A stretch of 64,000 nucleotides of DNA. Source: Paucimonas lemoignei (GTDB taxonomy: Bacteria; Pseudomonadota; Gammaproteobacteria; Burkholderiales; Burkholderiaceae_D). A program made the position numbers and the translations under genes. The stretch lies in the NCBI RefSeq assembly GCF_004342585.1, contig NZ_SLZQ01000003.1, forward strand, positions 248,001-312,000, in the 5' to 3' direction. Of this stretch, positions 1 to 7,348 are shown one piece after another. The notes under the pieces were generated by a model. That model did not search any database. It saw nothing but the letters and a program-made list of their open reading frames with translations, and had not been told where the DNA came from. Within the stretch, counting starts at the first letter, position 1. Each line of letters opens with the position of its first letter.

Positions 1-338
1 TCAGCACTGGCCGATGCACCAGGGGTATCTATCCGTAGCGGCTCGGCCTGCATGCCGATGGCTTTTAGCGCACCAAGGATCGTCTCCTGGCTTTCCAAGG
101 TGTGATGAACGTTCAGTACCCGGCTCATCAGGTTGAAATCCAGGCGCACGATTCCAGGCAGACCTTCGAGCTTGTTGCGGATCAGACGTTCTTCCGTTGG
201 GCAGTCCATGTTCTGGATATGGTACTGGGTCGATCGTGTGCCAGCCAAAACTGGTTGCGGCTGAAGTGAGGTCTGGAATGAGCTTGTGCATTGCCCGCCA
301 GAACAGCAACTTGACTTTACTTCCATATCTTTTGGCAT
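1..338 (-). CDS. CadA/ZntA/PbrA-type heavy-metal P-type ATPase, N-terminal part (runs off the window)
   Basis: Only the first 112 codons are present. They start at an ATG (338-336) behind a GAGG ribosome site. The protein opens with a Cys-rich tail (SSCCSGGQC, residues 5-13), then a heavy-metal-associated domain that begins YHIQNMDCPTEE and continues IRNKLEGLPGI. The D-C-P-T-E-E version of the metal motif is typical of the Cd/Zn/Pb-exporting P1B-2 ATPases rather than copper ATPases, which use CxxC. The catalytic core is outside the window. The gene is divergent from a CadR/PbrR-type regulator with a shared MerR operator, so it should be metal-induced. Function is firm at family level; the exact metal is not. 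Confidence 0.85.
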   Translation of the reverse strand, partial: MPKDMEVKSSCCSGGQCTSSFQTSLQPQPVLAGTRSTQYHIQNMDCPTEERLIRNKLEGLPGIVRLDFNLMSRVLNVHHTLESQETILGALKAIGMQAEPLRIDTPGASASA

Positions 339-370
339 GGGATGCCTCTGTGCATAATGATGTAACATGC

Positions 371-401
371 ATTAAACACCCCGTAGTCGCTACAGGGTCA
401 A
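371..401 (-). promoter_or_regulatory. MerR-type metal-responsive promoter and operator for the efflux ATPase
   Basis: On the minus strand TTGACC (401-396) and TTTAAT (376-371) are separated by 19 bp, the over-long spacer diagnostic of MerR-family promoters. An imperfect palindrome fills the spacer at 378-398: ACCCCGTAG, three bases, then CTACAGGGT. This resembles the known cadA/pbrA operators. It lies between the ATPase gene and the regulator gene and probably serves both. Confidence 0.88.
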
Positions 402-420
402 GCACTTTGTGGAGAGAACC

Positions 421-849
421 ATGCGTATTGGTGAATTGGCAAAACGTACCGGTACAGATATCGAAACCATTCGGTATTACGAGAAATCCGGCTTACTGGC
501 AGAACCGGCCAGAAATACTGCCGGTTATCGCGAATACATGGAGGAACACCAGGAATGCCTCCAGTTCATCCGACACTGTCGGTCGCTGCAGATGCCGCTG
601 GCCGACGTTCGCGTCCTGCTCGATCTCAAAAGCAACCCGACGGCTGAGTGCCAGGGAGTGAATGCGCTGTTGGACCATCACATTGAGCGCATCCGCACCC
701 AGATGGAAGCGTTGCTTGCGTTAGAAACTCAGCTAACGACGTTGCGTCAGCAATGTGGTGAGACCCACTCCGTTCAGAAGTGCGCCATCATACAAAATTT
801 GTCTGAATCCGCGGGAAATCACGATTGCGCGTGCCACGCCGAGCATTAA
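421..849 (+). CDS. Cd(II)/Pb(II)-responsive MerR-family regulator (CadR/PbrR type)
   Basis: A 142-aa cytoplasmic DNA-binding activator that should distort the 19-bp-spacer promoter when metal is bound. The N-terminus (MRIGELAKRTGTDIETIRYYE) is a classic MerR winged helix-turn-helix, followed by the long dimerisation helix. Candidate metal ligands are Cys in AECQGVN, the Cys residues in QQCGETHSVQKC, and the C-terminal HDCACH. This layout fits CadR/PbrR rather than MerR, CueR or ZntR. The ATG at 421 is preferred over an in-frame start 12 bp upstream because GGAGAG lies just ahead of it. It is divergent from the efflux ATPase gene. Cd versus Pb specificity is not resolved. Confidence 0.9.
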   Translation: MRIGELAKRTGTDIETIRYYEKSGLLAEPARNTAGYREYMEEHQECLQFIRHCRSLQMPLADVRVLLDLKSNPTAECQGVNALLDHHIERIRTQMEALLALETQLTTLRQQCGETHSVQKCAIIQNLSESAGNHDCACHAEH

Positions 850-870
850 GCACAAGGACAACTGGACTGA

Positions 871-1323
871 ATGGCATCAGTAACCAAGACATCGCCTACG
901 AAAGAAAAAGCAACCAGTTGCGGCACGCTGGTCATTAACAAGCGTGGGGAACTGCTGCTTTGTCATGTAACAGGCACCCAGAATTGGGACCTCCCGAAAG
1001 GTCTGCAAGATCCAGGCGAATCAACGCTCGAAGCAGCAAGGCGTGAGCTGCGCGAGGAGACCGGACTGGTGTTTACCGAAGACTTGTTTGAGGAAATCGG
1101 CAGCTTCAACTATCGCCCTGACAAGCGTCTGCATCTATACAAGGTCCACGCACCGGAGAACTTGGATAGCCTCGGTCATCTAATATGTACTAGCCACTTT
1201 CCGCATCACGTCACCGGCAAACTGACGCCGGAAGTGGATGACTTTTGTTGGGCGGCTCGTGAAGACATCAGCCGGCTTTGCTGGCCTCGCATGGCCAAAC
1301 GGTTACTCGCATTAGACTGGTAG
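871..1323 (+). CDS. NUDIX hydrolase
   Basis: A 150-aa protein with a perfect Nudix box at residues 44-66: G44, E50, R58-E59-L60, E62-E63 and G65-L66. This motif binds Mg and positions a nucleoside-diphosphate-X substrate for hydrolysis. The upstream NWDLPKG (38-44) is typical of small Nudix enzymes acting on NTPs or (di)nucleoside polyphosphates. The gene starts 21 bp after the MerR gene and may be cotranscribed. NUDIX genes are not standard members of metal-resistance operons, so the pairing may be accidental island packing. The substrate cannot be predicted from sequence. Confidence 0.85.
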   Translation: MASVTKTSPTKEKATSCGTLVINKRGELLLCHVTGTQNWDLPKGLQDPGESTLEAARRELREETGLVFTEDLFEEIGSFNYRPDKRLHLYKVHAPENLDSLGHLICTSHFPHHVTGKLTPEVDDFCWAAREDISRLCWPRMAKRLLALDW

Positions 1324-1454
1324 AGTTGTCTAACGCGCCATACTCGTCCAATCAAATATTACGTTTTTTCCATTGGCATCCAGAGCATTCTGGCGTTAAA
1401 TGATTACACTCACGAACGTATCGATTAATTGCTTTGCATACCGCTACGATCCAC

Positions 1455-3185
1455 TTACAGAAAGATGCACTGTTCGATCTTGGGCGTCATGATTGTTACA
1501 CGCTTCATGGCACGGGTAACCGCCACGCGTAGCGCCAATAAGGCCTGCCCGGCCTCGCGGTCGGTTGCGTCCTTGCGGACAATACGCCCTTGATACAATG
1601 CCTCATAGACGATCACCTCAGTAAATTCCTTACCCTTGGATTTGTGAATCGTCATTACATGGATGCCTTTCCACTCCTTCATTGATGCGTTGAAGTGTTC
1701 CTGTACTAGGGCGTCACGTACTGCTTTTTCAGCACCGGCATAGTTGGCCTTAGCTCGCCAGATTTCGCCAAGCCGCGATCGCAGAACAGCACCTTTGTGC
1801 AATAGTCGGAGGTACTTTGCATCGCCTGCTAGCTGCACAAATTCGTCAACCCCGGAGAATTCCAATAACGATCGTACTGCAAGCCAATCATCTGTTGGTG
1901 AGCCTGACAGTGCGAGGTCGCATCGCAATTTAGCTATTTGAGCTACTGCTTCGAGGTGTTTTTTCTTCTTTTTGCCAGGTTTGCCAGCGGTCAGGTAGTC
2001 TTCGAATGCGGATACTAGCTCCAGGTCGTTCTTGGCAGGTACGCCATCGCTTTTTCGGCCTTTTAAATAGACACAGAGTGTGGACAGCAGGCGCCTGCGT
2101 ACGTCATCAACCGTATCACCACCTTCAAGCAAAGCGGCAATGACAGACGCGGCTAGCGACGGCCCTGCAGTATCTAATGCGACCTCGTGGCCGATCTTCG
2201 GCAATTTGTCAGTATCTGAGGACAGGTAGTCCGACACCTGAAGCATAAGTTGCTTCGATGGTACCAAGATTGCAAGTGCCCATTCAGGTGTGCCGACGGC
2301 TTTTCTGCGGCGAATACTAGCCAGAACCTGCATTTTGAGATGGTAGAGAGGGTGTAAGCCACGATAGACGCTATAGCGCTTGAGTTCCACGTCGTGATAC
2401 TGCTTACCCTTGTTGGCGCCACTGAGCAAGTCATTACCGAACTGAGCGATATCAGTGCCGTTGCTGCGATGATTAGCGATTCCGAAATCAAACGTTTGCG
2501 GCAGAAAGGAATTAATAAATTGGGCGATACGCTGCGGGTCGGCGCCACGAAACTCGTAAATGCGCTGTTCGGCATCGGCTAATGCAATAAGTCGACTATA
2601 TAGCCCCATACACTGCACTAGCGCCCATTCGTCCTCGTTCGTATCTTGGAATTCATCAAGAATGACAATGGGATAAACGTCGCATAGGATGCGACTCAAG
2701 GCGCGACTTCTTTGCAGAAGCTTAGCGCTGACTTGTGCAAATAAATCAAAATGCAGCAAGCCCTCGTCGCGCAATAGCCGGTGCTTTTCCTCTTCCCTTG
2801 CGGCGTTACCAACTACGACGGATAGGCGCGCGGCCGCCTCAGGCGGCGGCAGCAGCTGAAGTGGACGCCCGGCGCGCATAAGGTAACCATGGCTGCGCAA
2901 TAGATTCCATGCAAATCCATGATAAGTATTGATTTCAAGCGCATCAGTCTCCGAGGCAGATAGTAGTGCCTGTGCATGCTGGGCAACTCGCCCGATCGTG
3001 GCCCTAGCGAAGCTTAGAAACAAGATTTTCTGGCCTGGCAGCAGAGTACCATTCCGAATTTCCGTACTTGCCTTGAGTAGGGAAATAGTGGTCTTGCCCG
3101 AGCCCGGCCCTCCCAGGATCAAGAGGTTATCTTTGGATGCTAATAAGGCCTGCCTTGCTTCGTCCAGATCCAATTCTGCATTCAT
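1455..3185 (-). CDS. UvrD/Rep-like SF1 helicase, GajB-like partner of an OLD nuclease
   Basis: A 576-aa superfamily 1A helicase with its motifs intact. These are Walker A GGPGSGKTT (residues 25-33), a TYHGF motif, Walker B ILDEFQDT, motif III ADAEQRIYEFRGA, motif IV NHRS, motif V TIHKSKGKEF and motif VI VAVTRA. Its start codon overlaps the stop of the OLD-family nuclease gene by four bases (ATGA), so the two are translationally coupled. Class 2 OLD nucleases are defined by such a tandem helicase, and the pair is the architecture of Gabija (GajA+GajB). Bacillus GajB is about 494 aa, so this copy is somewhat long. It could be a sister system to canonical Gabija; family placement of the helicase itself is secure. 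Confidence 0.85.
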   Translation of the reverse strand: MNAELDLDEARQALLASKDNLLILGGPGSGKTTISLLKASTEIRNGTLLPGQKILFLSFARATIGRVAQHAQALLSASETDALEINTYHGFAWNLLRSHGYLMRAGRPLQLLPPPEAAARLSVVVGNAAREEEKHRLLRDEGLLHFDLFAQVSAKLLQRSRALSRILCDVYPIVILDEFQDTNEDEWALVQCMGLYSRLIALADAEQRIYEFRGADPQRIAQFINSFLPQTFDFGIANHRSNGTDIAQFGNDLLSGANKGKQYHDVELKRYSVYRGLHPLYHLKMQVLASIRRRKAVGTPEWALAILVPSKQLMLQVSDYLSSDTDKLPKIGHEVALDTAGPSLAASVIAALLEGGDTVDDVRRRLLSTLCVYLKGRKSDGVPAKNDLELVSAFEDYLTAGKPGKKKKKHLEAVAQIAKLRCDLALSGSPTDDWLAVRSLLEFSGVDEFVQLAGDAKYLRLLHKGAVLRSRLGEIWRAKANYAGAEKAVRDALVQEHFNASMKEWKGIHVMTIHKSKGKEFTEVIVYEALYQGRIVRKDATDREAGQALLALRVAVTRAMKRVTIMTPKIEQCIFL

Positions 3186-4999
3186 GCAGCGACATCCTCT
3201 GCATTCACCGGAGGGGGCGGTACAGCCGCCGCATGCGGTTTTATCATGAACGTGGATTCAATCGCAAACTGGATAGCCACTATGTAATTCACCACTAGTT
3301 CAGGCATTTCTTCTCGCGTGCATGATGACAAGAAGTCTGCTGCTGTGCCATTGCCCTTCACGTTCTTGAAGAATTCACGCATGGCGTTACACAATTGTTC
3401 CGGTGTCATTGCTGCTTGCGGCTGTATTGCTGCCAGATGCGGCGGCCATTCGCCGTCTACGACCAGCTGTAAGGCATGGCGGCGTAGTGCAGCGTAATTT
3501 GCGCCATTGACGATGACATTCTCAAAACCCTTCTCTGGCGCTTCAAAAGGATAGTCCACCGCCGCTTTGATGGCTGCGCGTTGAAACTCCTCCTGCTGGT
3601 CAAACACCGCGAATACTTGTTTGCCAAGCTTGCGATAATAGGTCCCTAATTTGGCAATGAACGAGTCTGATTGAGCGTCAATGACGGCCACGCCGAGCGC
3701 TTCGAGAGACTTGCATTCATCTGGATGCAACTCATTTAAACGCCGTGCCGCCGCCGGGTATGCGTCATATTCGGTTCGGCCCTCAGTAATTAATATGCGG
3801 CGAGCTAGCAACGCTTCGCAGAAGCGCGTGCGCACTTCTGTCTTATAAGTTTTAGGCTTAACTGATGGAGGATAGCCTGCCGGCTGGCCGGACAATGTTC
3901 CGTCAACGCGGGTTAGTACTAGAATCTGCTCTGGATTGAACTCCTCAAGAACGTACGGGGAATGAGACGTGAAAATCGCCTGGGCAGATTTGCCGCGCAC
4001 CCCGTTGATAATCCGCTTTTGGGTATGGGGGGGAATAGCAATTTCGGGCTCTTCCATCGCAAAGATGACGTTTTGCTTCAATTCTGCAATCAAAGACAGC
4101 ATGGCAAGAACCAGCGTGTTGATGGTCCCGGTGCCTTGATGTTGGAAGGGTGCCGAGTATTCCGTCCCGTCCTCGCGCTTTGCCCCACTCGCCATGAAGA
4201 CCGCCAGTGTCCGGCGTAGCGTTTCGCGCGTCAGATCTGACACGCGCAGGTGTGGGTGGCTGATGCTATCGGCGGGCATATAACTGCGTACAGCATTTTC
4301 GACGCTAGACAGGATGTCATTGATTCCGAGCCCAGGCTTCTCGGCGACAGGCAGTTCGCGCAATTGGGCAAGGACATCTTCCCAAATCTGGAAATTCTTT
4401 TCTTCCTGCATGCGTAGAATGATGTCAAGCAGGGATCCGCGCTCCAGGCTTAGCGCCCGGCTGCCTGTACGCACTGTACGGAGGTACAAGAAGCCGCAGC
4501 GCCTTTTATCCGCTGTACGGAATACGTCGTAGGTGCTGTCGTCTTTTACCGGTGACAGAAAATGTGTCGTACCGACAAAGTCATCTTCCTCAGCATCGTA
4601 TTGGCCAACGAAGCCGACGCGCAGCGCCGGCTCAACTGTCTGCAGATCCGTATTTTCCGCAGGAGGGCCGTCCAATAAGGTGCAGGCTTCCCTATTCCAC
4701 CATTCGAGATGGTTGTTGAAATGGCGAATCTGTTCCTCGGATAGGTCAATGATAATGGCCTCGATCTGGATTGGGATCGCGGTTCCATCCGCTGACATGT
4801 ATTGTCCAGCATAGAAATCATGTTCATCAATTATCGGGCGCCTCGCCAGTCGATCAGGTCCGAGGACGAGGTCCAGTGCTTCGAGCACCGTAGACTTGCC
4901 AATGTTGTTGTCGCCCACTAGCACGGCATGGTCGGGAATATGCAGTTCGCCGCGTTGTATACCTCGGAAGTTCTCAATCTTCAGCCTACAGACTTTCAT
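3182..4999 (-). CDS. OLD-family ATPase/TOPRIM endonuclease, GajA-like
   Basis: A 605-aa protein with an ABC-type ATPase half and a TOPRIM half. The ATPase has Walker A GDNNIGKST (29-37), Walker B VIFAMEEPEI (311-320) and a switch His in TSHSPY (345). The TOPRIM part has the catalytic Glu in ILITEGRTE (E406), an Asp in VIDAQ (D441) and an Asp in VFDQQ (D467). In GajA this nuclease nicks phage DNA when nucleotide pools fall. The ATG at 4999 is chosen over one 24 bp upstream because AGGGGG lies right before it and homologues start MKxxxLKIENFRGI. Odd: the last TOPRIM motif reads D-Q-Q-E rather than D-x-D. It is the first gene of a two-gene operon with the helicase. Confidence 0.87.
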   Translation of the reverse strand: MKVCRLKIENFRGIQRGELHIPDHAVLVGDNNIGKSTVLEALDLVLGPDRLARRPIIDEHDFYAGQYMSADGTAIPIQIEAIIIDLSEEQIRHFNNHLEWWNREACTLLDGPPAENTDLQTVEPALRVGFVGQYDAEEDDFVGTTHFLSPVKDDSTYDVFRTADKRRCGFLYLRTVRTGSRALSLERGSLLDIILRMQEEKNFQIWEDVLAQLRELPVAEKPGLGINDILSSVENAVRSYMPADSISHPHLRVSDLTRETLRRTLAVFMASGAKREDGTEYSAPFQHQGTGTINTLVLAMLSLIAELKQNVIFAMEEPEIAIPPHTQKRIINGVRGKSAQAIFTSHSPYVLEEFNPEQILVLTRVDGTLSGQPAGYPPSVKPKTYKTEVRTRFCEALLARRILITEGRTEYDAYPAAARRLNELHPDECKSLEALGVAVIDAQSDSFIAKLGTYYRKLGKQVFAVFDQQEEFQRAAIKAAVDYPFEAPEKGFENVIVNGANYAALRRHALQLVVDGEWPPHLAAIQPQAAMTPEQLCNAMREFFKNVKGNGTAADFLSSCTREEMPELVVNYIVAIQFAIESTFMIKPHAAAVPPPPVNAEDVAA

Positions 5000-5345
5000 A
5001 TTTCCCCCTGCTGTGCTTGGCACATTGCCGTGCCTAGTTTGTTATTAAAGTCACATCGATATAATAACTTACGTTAGGGTGTGGTCACGCAACACTAATT
5101 GTTCTAAACATGGCGACGGTCCATGTCATTCATCTTATCCCTTAGTATCGTGGAATTACGTCGCCGTACTTACTCGGGTATTGGCACGTGAAATCGCTTC
5201 ACCTTATCGAAGATGTAAGTGCCAAAGTTCACCTGCCTGCTTTCGTTGGTCTTGTAGTTCTCGCGTTTAGCTTTGTAAAGCGGTGAATTCCAAGACACTA
5301 CGCGTCTTGCTTGAGGAAATTAGTCGTTTTAGTCATCTAGCATGT
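5000..5345. other. intergenic region upstream of the OLD/helicase operon
   Basis: No convincing gene was found; a 63-codon plus-strand frame here has no ribosome site or recognisable sequence. Near 5019-5034 a short inverted repeat, GGCAC then six bases then GTGCC, lies just upstream of the nuclease gene. An AT-rich stretch around 5058-5070 (minus strand TTATTATAT) could be its promoter. Neither is strong evidence. Confidence 0.35.
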
Positions 5346-5393
5346 TTGAAATTGCCCCAAGCTGCGCTATTATAATTACCAATATATTGTGAA
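5346..5393 (+). promoter_or_regulatory. promoter plus operator-like site ahead of the 133-aa gene
   Basis: A consensus -10 box TATAAT (5371-5376) has an upstream TTGAAA (5346-5351) at a long 19-bp distance, or 16 bp if TATTAT at 5368-5373 is used. The 18-mer TTACCAATATATTGTGAA begins on the last base of the -10 (5376-5393). The same 18-mer occurs in the same orientation relative to transcription upstream of the XRE gene (complement of 6817-6834). Both are followed within five bases by TTTAGCGTA. A shared regulator binding site over the transcription start is the simplest reading. Confidence 0.7.
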
Positions 5394-5445
5394 ATAAGTT
5401 TAGCGTAGCTGTTGAAATTCTCGTTGCCTGAAAAAAGTATCGCTG

Positions 5446-5847
5446 ATGAAAAACGAACGAACCGTTTCCCAAATCCCGAAAAGTGATTTGAGTAAATTAC
5501 AAAAGGAAGTGCTTTCACTTGGCCGCTCGGCTGCGCTTCCGAAGAATCTTTCGGACCTTTGGTTGAAAATGATTGCTAGAGATTTAGCCATGACTCACAA
5601 AGCCGTGCATTTTGGCCCAGACATTCATTCACACCAAAGCCTAAAGGCTCCTTTGTTGCTCGTGATGGCTTTACTGAAAATCGACTATGTGTCCGAGGAT
5701 GCTGAAGAAGGCTATTCGCCGGAGCAATTACTTATTTATATGCGACGGTTTGAGCGCGCCATTTATGAAGAGCTGATTGGACGTGTTACCGGCGTTTTCA
5801 TTAATCGATACTCTATTGACAGCATTTTTGCCGCTCCACTGCAATAA
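5446..5847 (+). CDS. hypothetical protein, 133 aa, under the XRE-type operator
   Basis: I do not recognise this protein. It is a mostly helical, soluble 133-aa protein without signal peptide, membrane segment or cysteine. The N-terminal half is basic (MKNERTVSQIPKSDLSKLQ) and the C-terminal half has the pattern SPEQLLIYMRRFERAIYEELI. The reading frame is AT-rich like its neighbours and ends cleanly at 5847. There is no strong ribosome site before the ATG. Its promoter carries the same 18-bp site as the promoter of the XRE regulator 1.3 kb downstream, so the two are probably coregulated. A role in defence or as a toxin-like product is only a guess from context. Confidence 0.6.
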   Translation: MKNERTVSQIPKSDLSKLQKEVLSLGRSAALPKNLSDLWLKMIARDLAMTHKAVHFGPDIHSHQSLKAPLLLVMALLKIDYVSEDAEEGYSPEQLLIYMRRFERAIYEELIGRVTGVFINRYSIDSIFAAPLQ

Positions 5848-6083
5848 GTTTAGAGAGCTCATTGCTCGAAGTTATTGCTCCATGCAGTTGTCGGCTTACT
5901 TTGAGACAGTTTGATGGAAGTGCTTTAACCATTTACGTGGATGTCAGTCCAAGTGCATGCTCCTATCGAACGTGCGTTAGGTTTCCTGGCCGGGAAGGAG
6001 TAAATCTGACGTACCAGTGAAATTTAACTGGGGCTATCCAGCACGGCCGATTTTGTTACTGCTTTTTTCGTTTAAGACTGCGG

Positions 6084-6533
6084 ATGCTTTTGTTCTTGGA
6101 TTTTGATGGGGTGCTGCATCCTGATCCGTGTTACCGCGAGGTGGAATTGTTTGCCCAGCGACCAAGGTTAGAGGCCGTGTTGCGTGATTTCCCTGCTGTC
6201 GACATTGTGGTCAGCAGTACCTGGCGAGAAACGCGCTCGTTAGAGCAACTGCGAGCCCATTTTTCTAATGACATTGGCAAACGTATCATCAGCGTTACCC
6301 CCTATTGGTACGAGCTACCCCAATTGCAGGATGTGGTTGGGAATTTTCCTCGGCACGTGGAGATTGAAGGATGGCGGCGACAATCCGGCCGAATATGGGA
6401 ACCATGGGTGGTAATCGACGATCGGCCGTATTGGTTTCGGCCATTTTTGAAAAATTTGATTGTATGTGACCCTGCTACAGGAATAGATGATCAAGCAGAG
6501 AAGGCGCTTCGGAGATCACTTAGTCGGCCGTGA
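6084..6533 (+). CDS. HAD-fold hydrolase (HAD_SAK-type, 149 aa)
   Basis: A small haloacid-dehalogenase-fold protein. Motif I is FLDFDGVLHPD at the extreme N-terminus (nucleophile and acid/base Asp), motif II is VSSTWRE, and motif IV is VVIDDRPYWF with the acidic pair. This pattern (DFDGVLHP... SSTWR... IDDR) matches the HAD domain described in Swiss-Army-Knife RNA repair proteins, usually found as a stand-alone gene in island DNA. Substrate is unknown; phosphatase chemistry on nucleic acid ends is a family-based possibility. Its 3' end overlaps the convergent XRE gene by 18 bp, so the two mRNAs are antisense at their tails. Confidence 0.75.
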   Translation: MLLFLDFDGVLHPDPCYREVELFAQRPRLEAVLRDFPAVDIVVSSTWRETRSLEQLRAHFSNDIGKRIISVTPYWYELPQLQDVVGNFPRHVEIEGWRRQSGRIWEPWVVIDDRPYWFRPFLKNLIVCDPATGIDDQAEKALRRSLSRP

Positions 6534-6791
6534 CTTCGATTGGAGCGTTTTCTCCACGAGGACCAGCATCTTAGAGGGAGTGGTGTTTAAAGCATGGGCG
6601 AGTTTAAACATAATTCTGATGGTCGGCTGATTGATGCCGCGCTCAATCAAGCTCACGAAATTTCTTTCCACCCCTGCTTTTAAAGCTAACGATTCCTGAG
6701 TCAGATTAGCTTCCTTTCTCAGGCGTCGCAAAATCTGACCGAAGACAAATGCTGGATCCAAACTAATATCTCCCAATATATTGGGAGACAT
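6516..6791 (-). CDS. XRE-family regulator resembling restriction-modification controller (C) proteins
   Basis: A 91-aa helix-turn-helix protein. The core FGQILRRLRKEANLTQ, then ALKAGVERNFVSLIERG, then PTIRIMFKLAHALN matches the HTH_3/Cro fold and the compact form of R-M controller proteins. It is flanked by three AATATATT-centred palindromic sites: one upstream of its own start, one inside its codons 2-7, and one upstream of the 133-aa gene. Autoregulation plus control of the 133-aa gene is therefore likely. No restriction-modification enzymes are visible nearby. It is convergent with the HAD gene and overlaps its 3' end. Confidence 0.85.
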   Translation of the reverse strand: MSPNILGDISLDPAFVFGQILRRLRKEANLTQESLALKAGVERNFVSLIERGINQPTIRIMFKLAHALNTTPSKMLVLVEKTLQSKSRPTK

Positions 6792-6834
6792 GTTGTCTTT
6801 GAGTTACGCTAAAGTCTTCACAATATATTGGTAA
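6770..6834. promoter_or_regulatory. operator pair at the XRE gene
   Basis: CTCCCAATATATTGGGAG at 6770-6787 is a perfect 18-bp palindrome lying inside codons 2-7 of the XRE gene. Forty-odd bases upstream, 6817-6834 holds the 18-mer (minus strand TTACCAATATATTGTGAA) also found at 5376-5393. The cores CAATATATTG are identical. Two spaced operators, one in the promoter and one over the start of the coding sequence, suggest autogenous repression. Confidence 0.7.
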
Positions 6835-6901
6835 ATTTGTTAGCACAACGAAGAAAAACTAAAACTTTAGGCACTTCAATGCCACCGAGCTGGGAGCACA
6901 T

Positions 6902-7258
6902 ATGTTCAAAAGAATCTACGTAGTCTTGTTATTGCTAGTTTTTGGTGGGTGCAACAACGCGGGAAAACAGTTTGTTGGGAATTGGGTCGCTATTGATGAC
7001 GCGAGAGTCAGCCTTGAGATTACCCACAACGGCGGCAATTTCTTAATTAAAACGACTTATCCAACGACAAACTGGAGCGCTGGATTTCAAAAAGATGGAT
7101 CCATCCCGAAGATGCTGGTAACGGACGGCCCGGTCCCCGCGCAATTCAGAGACGGCATGCTGGAAATACCAGGAATGTTAGGCCCCAGCAGAATCGACAT
7201 CGTAAAATCAAATGGCAATCTCGTCTTCAACGGTCGACAATTTAAGCGGACCCAATGA
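6902..7258 (+). CDS. small lipoprotein, 118 aa
   Basis: An exported lipoprotein of unknown role. The N-terminus MFKRIYVVLLLLVFGGC has a short basic start, a hydrophobic core and a lipobox F-G-G-C, so Cys17 should be lipidated. The mature part contains FVGNWVAIDDARVSLEI and reads like a small lipocalin-like or beta-sandwich domain (the F-x-G-x-W opening occurs in such folds), but I cannot name the family. A GGGAG ribosome site precedes the ATG. The 110 bp between this gene and the XRE gene must hold promoters in both directions. Confidence 0.72.
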   Translation: MFKRIYVVLLLLVFGGCNNAGKQFVGNWVAIDDARVSLEITHNGGNFLIKTTYPTTNWSAGFQKDGSIPKMLVTDGPVPAQFRDGMLEIPGMLGPSRIDIVKSNGNLVFNGRQFKRTQ

Positions 7259-7319
7259 TTGGATAAATATTAAGCCCCTTCATTAATTGGCGACCATCGG
7301 ATTAATAAATGACAGATAA

Positions 7320-7339
7320 TACTGTTCGCACATACAGTA
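7320..7339 (+). promoter_or_regulatory. SOS (LexA) box
   Basis: TACTGT, eight bases, ACAGTA: a full match to the LexA operator consensus CTGT-N8-ACAG including the outer TA/TA. It sits in a larger inverted repeat, AGATAATACTG / CAGTATTATCT (7314-7345). The site ends ten bases before the ATG of the next gene and overlaps a possible -10 TATTAT (7338-7343). Confidence 0.75.
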
Positions 7340-7348
7340 TTATCTACT

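Noticed and set aside
1-405. 134-codon minus-strand frame at the left edge
   Set aside because: It is out of frame with the real product. The correct frame, starting at 338, encodes a heavy-metal-associated domain of a P-type ATPase.
5079-5270. 63-codon plus-strand frame upstream of the 133-aa gene
   Set aside because: No ribosome site, Ser/Cys-rich random composition, and it overlaps the upstream region of the nuclease operon.
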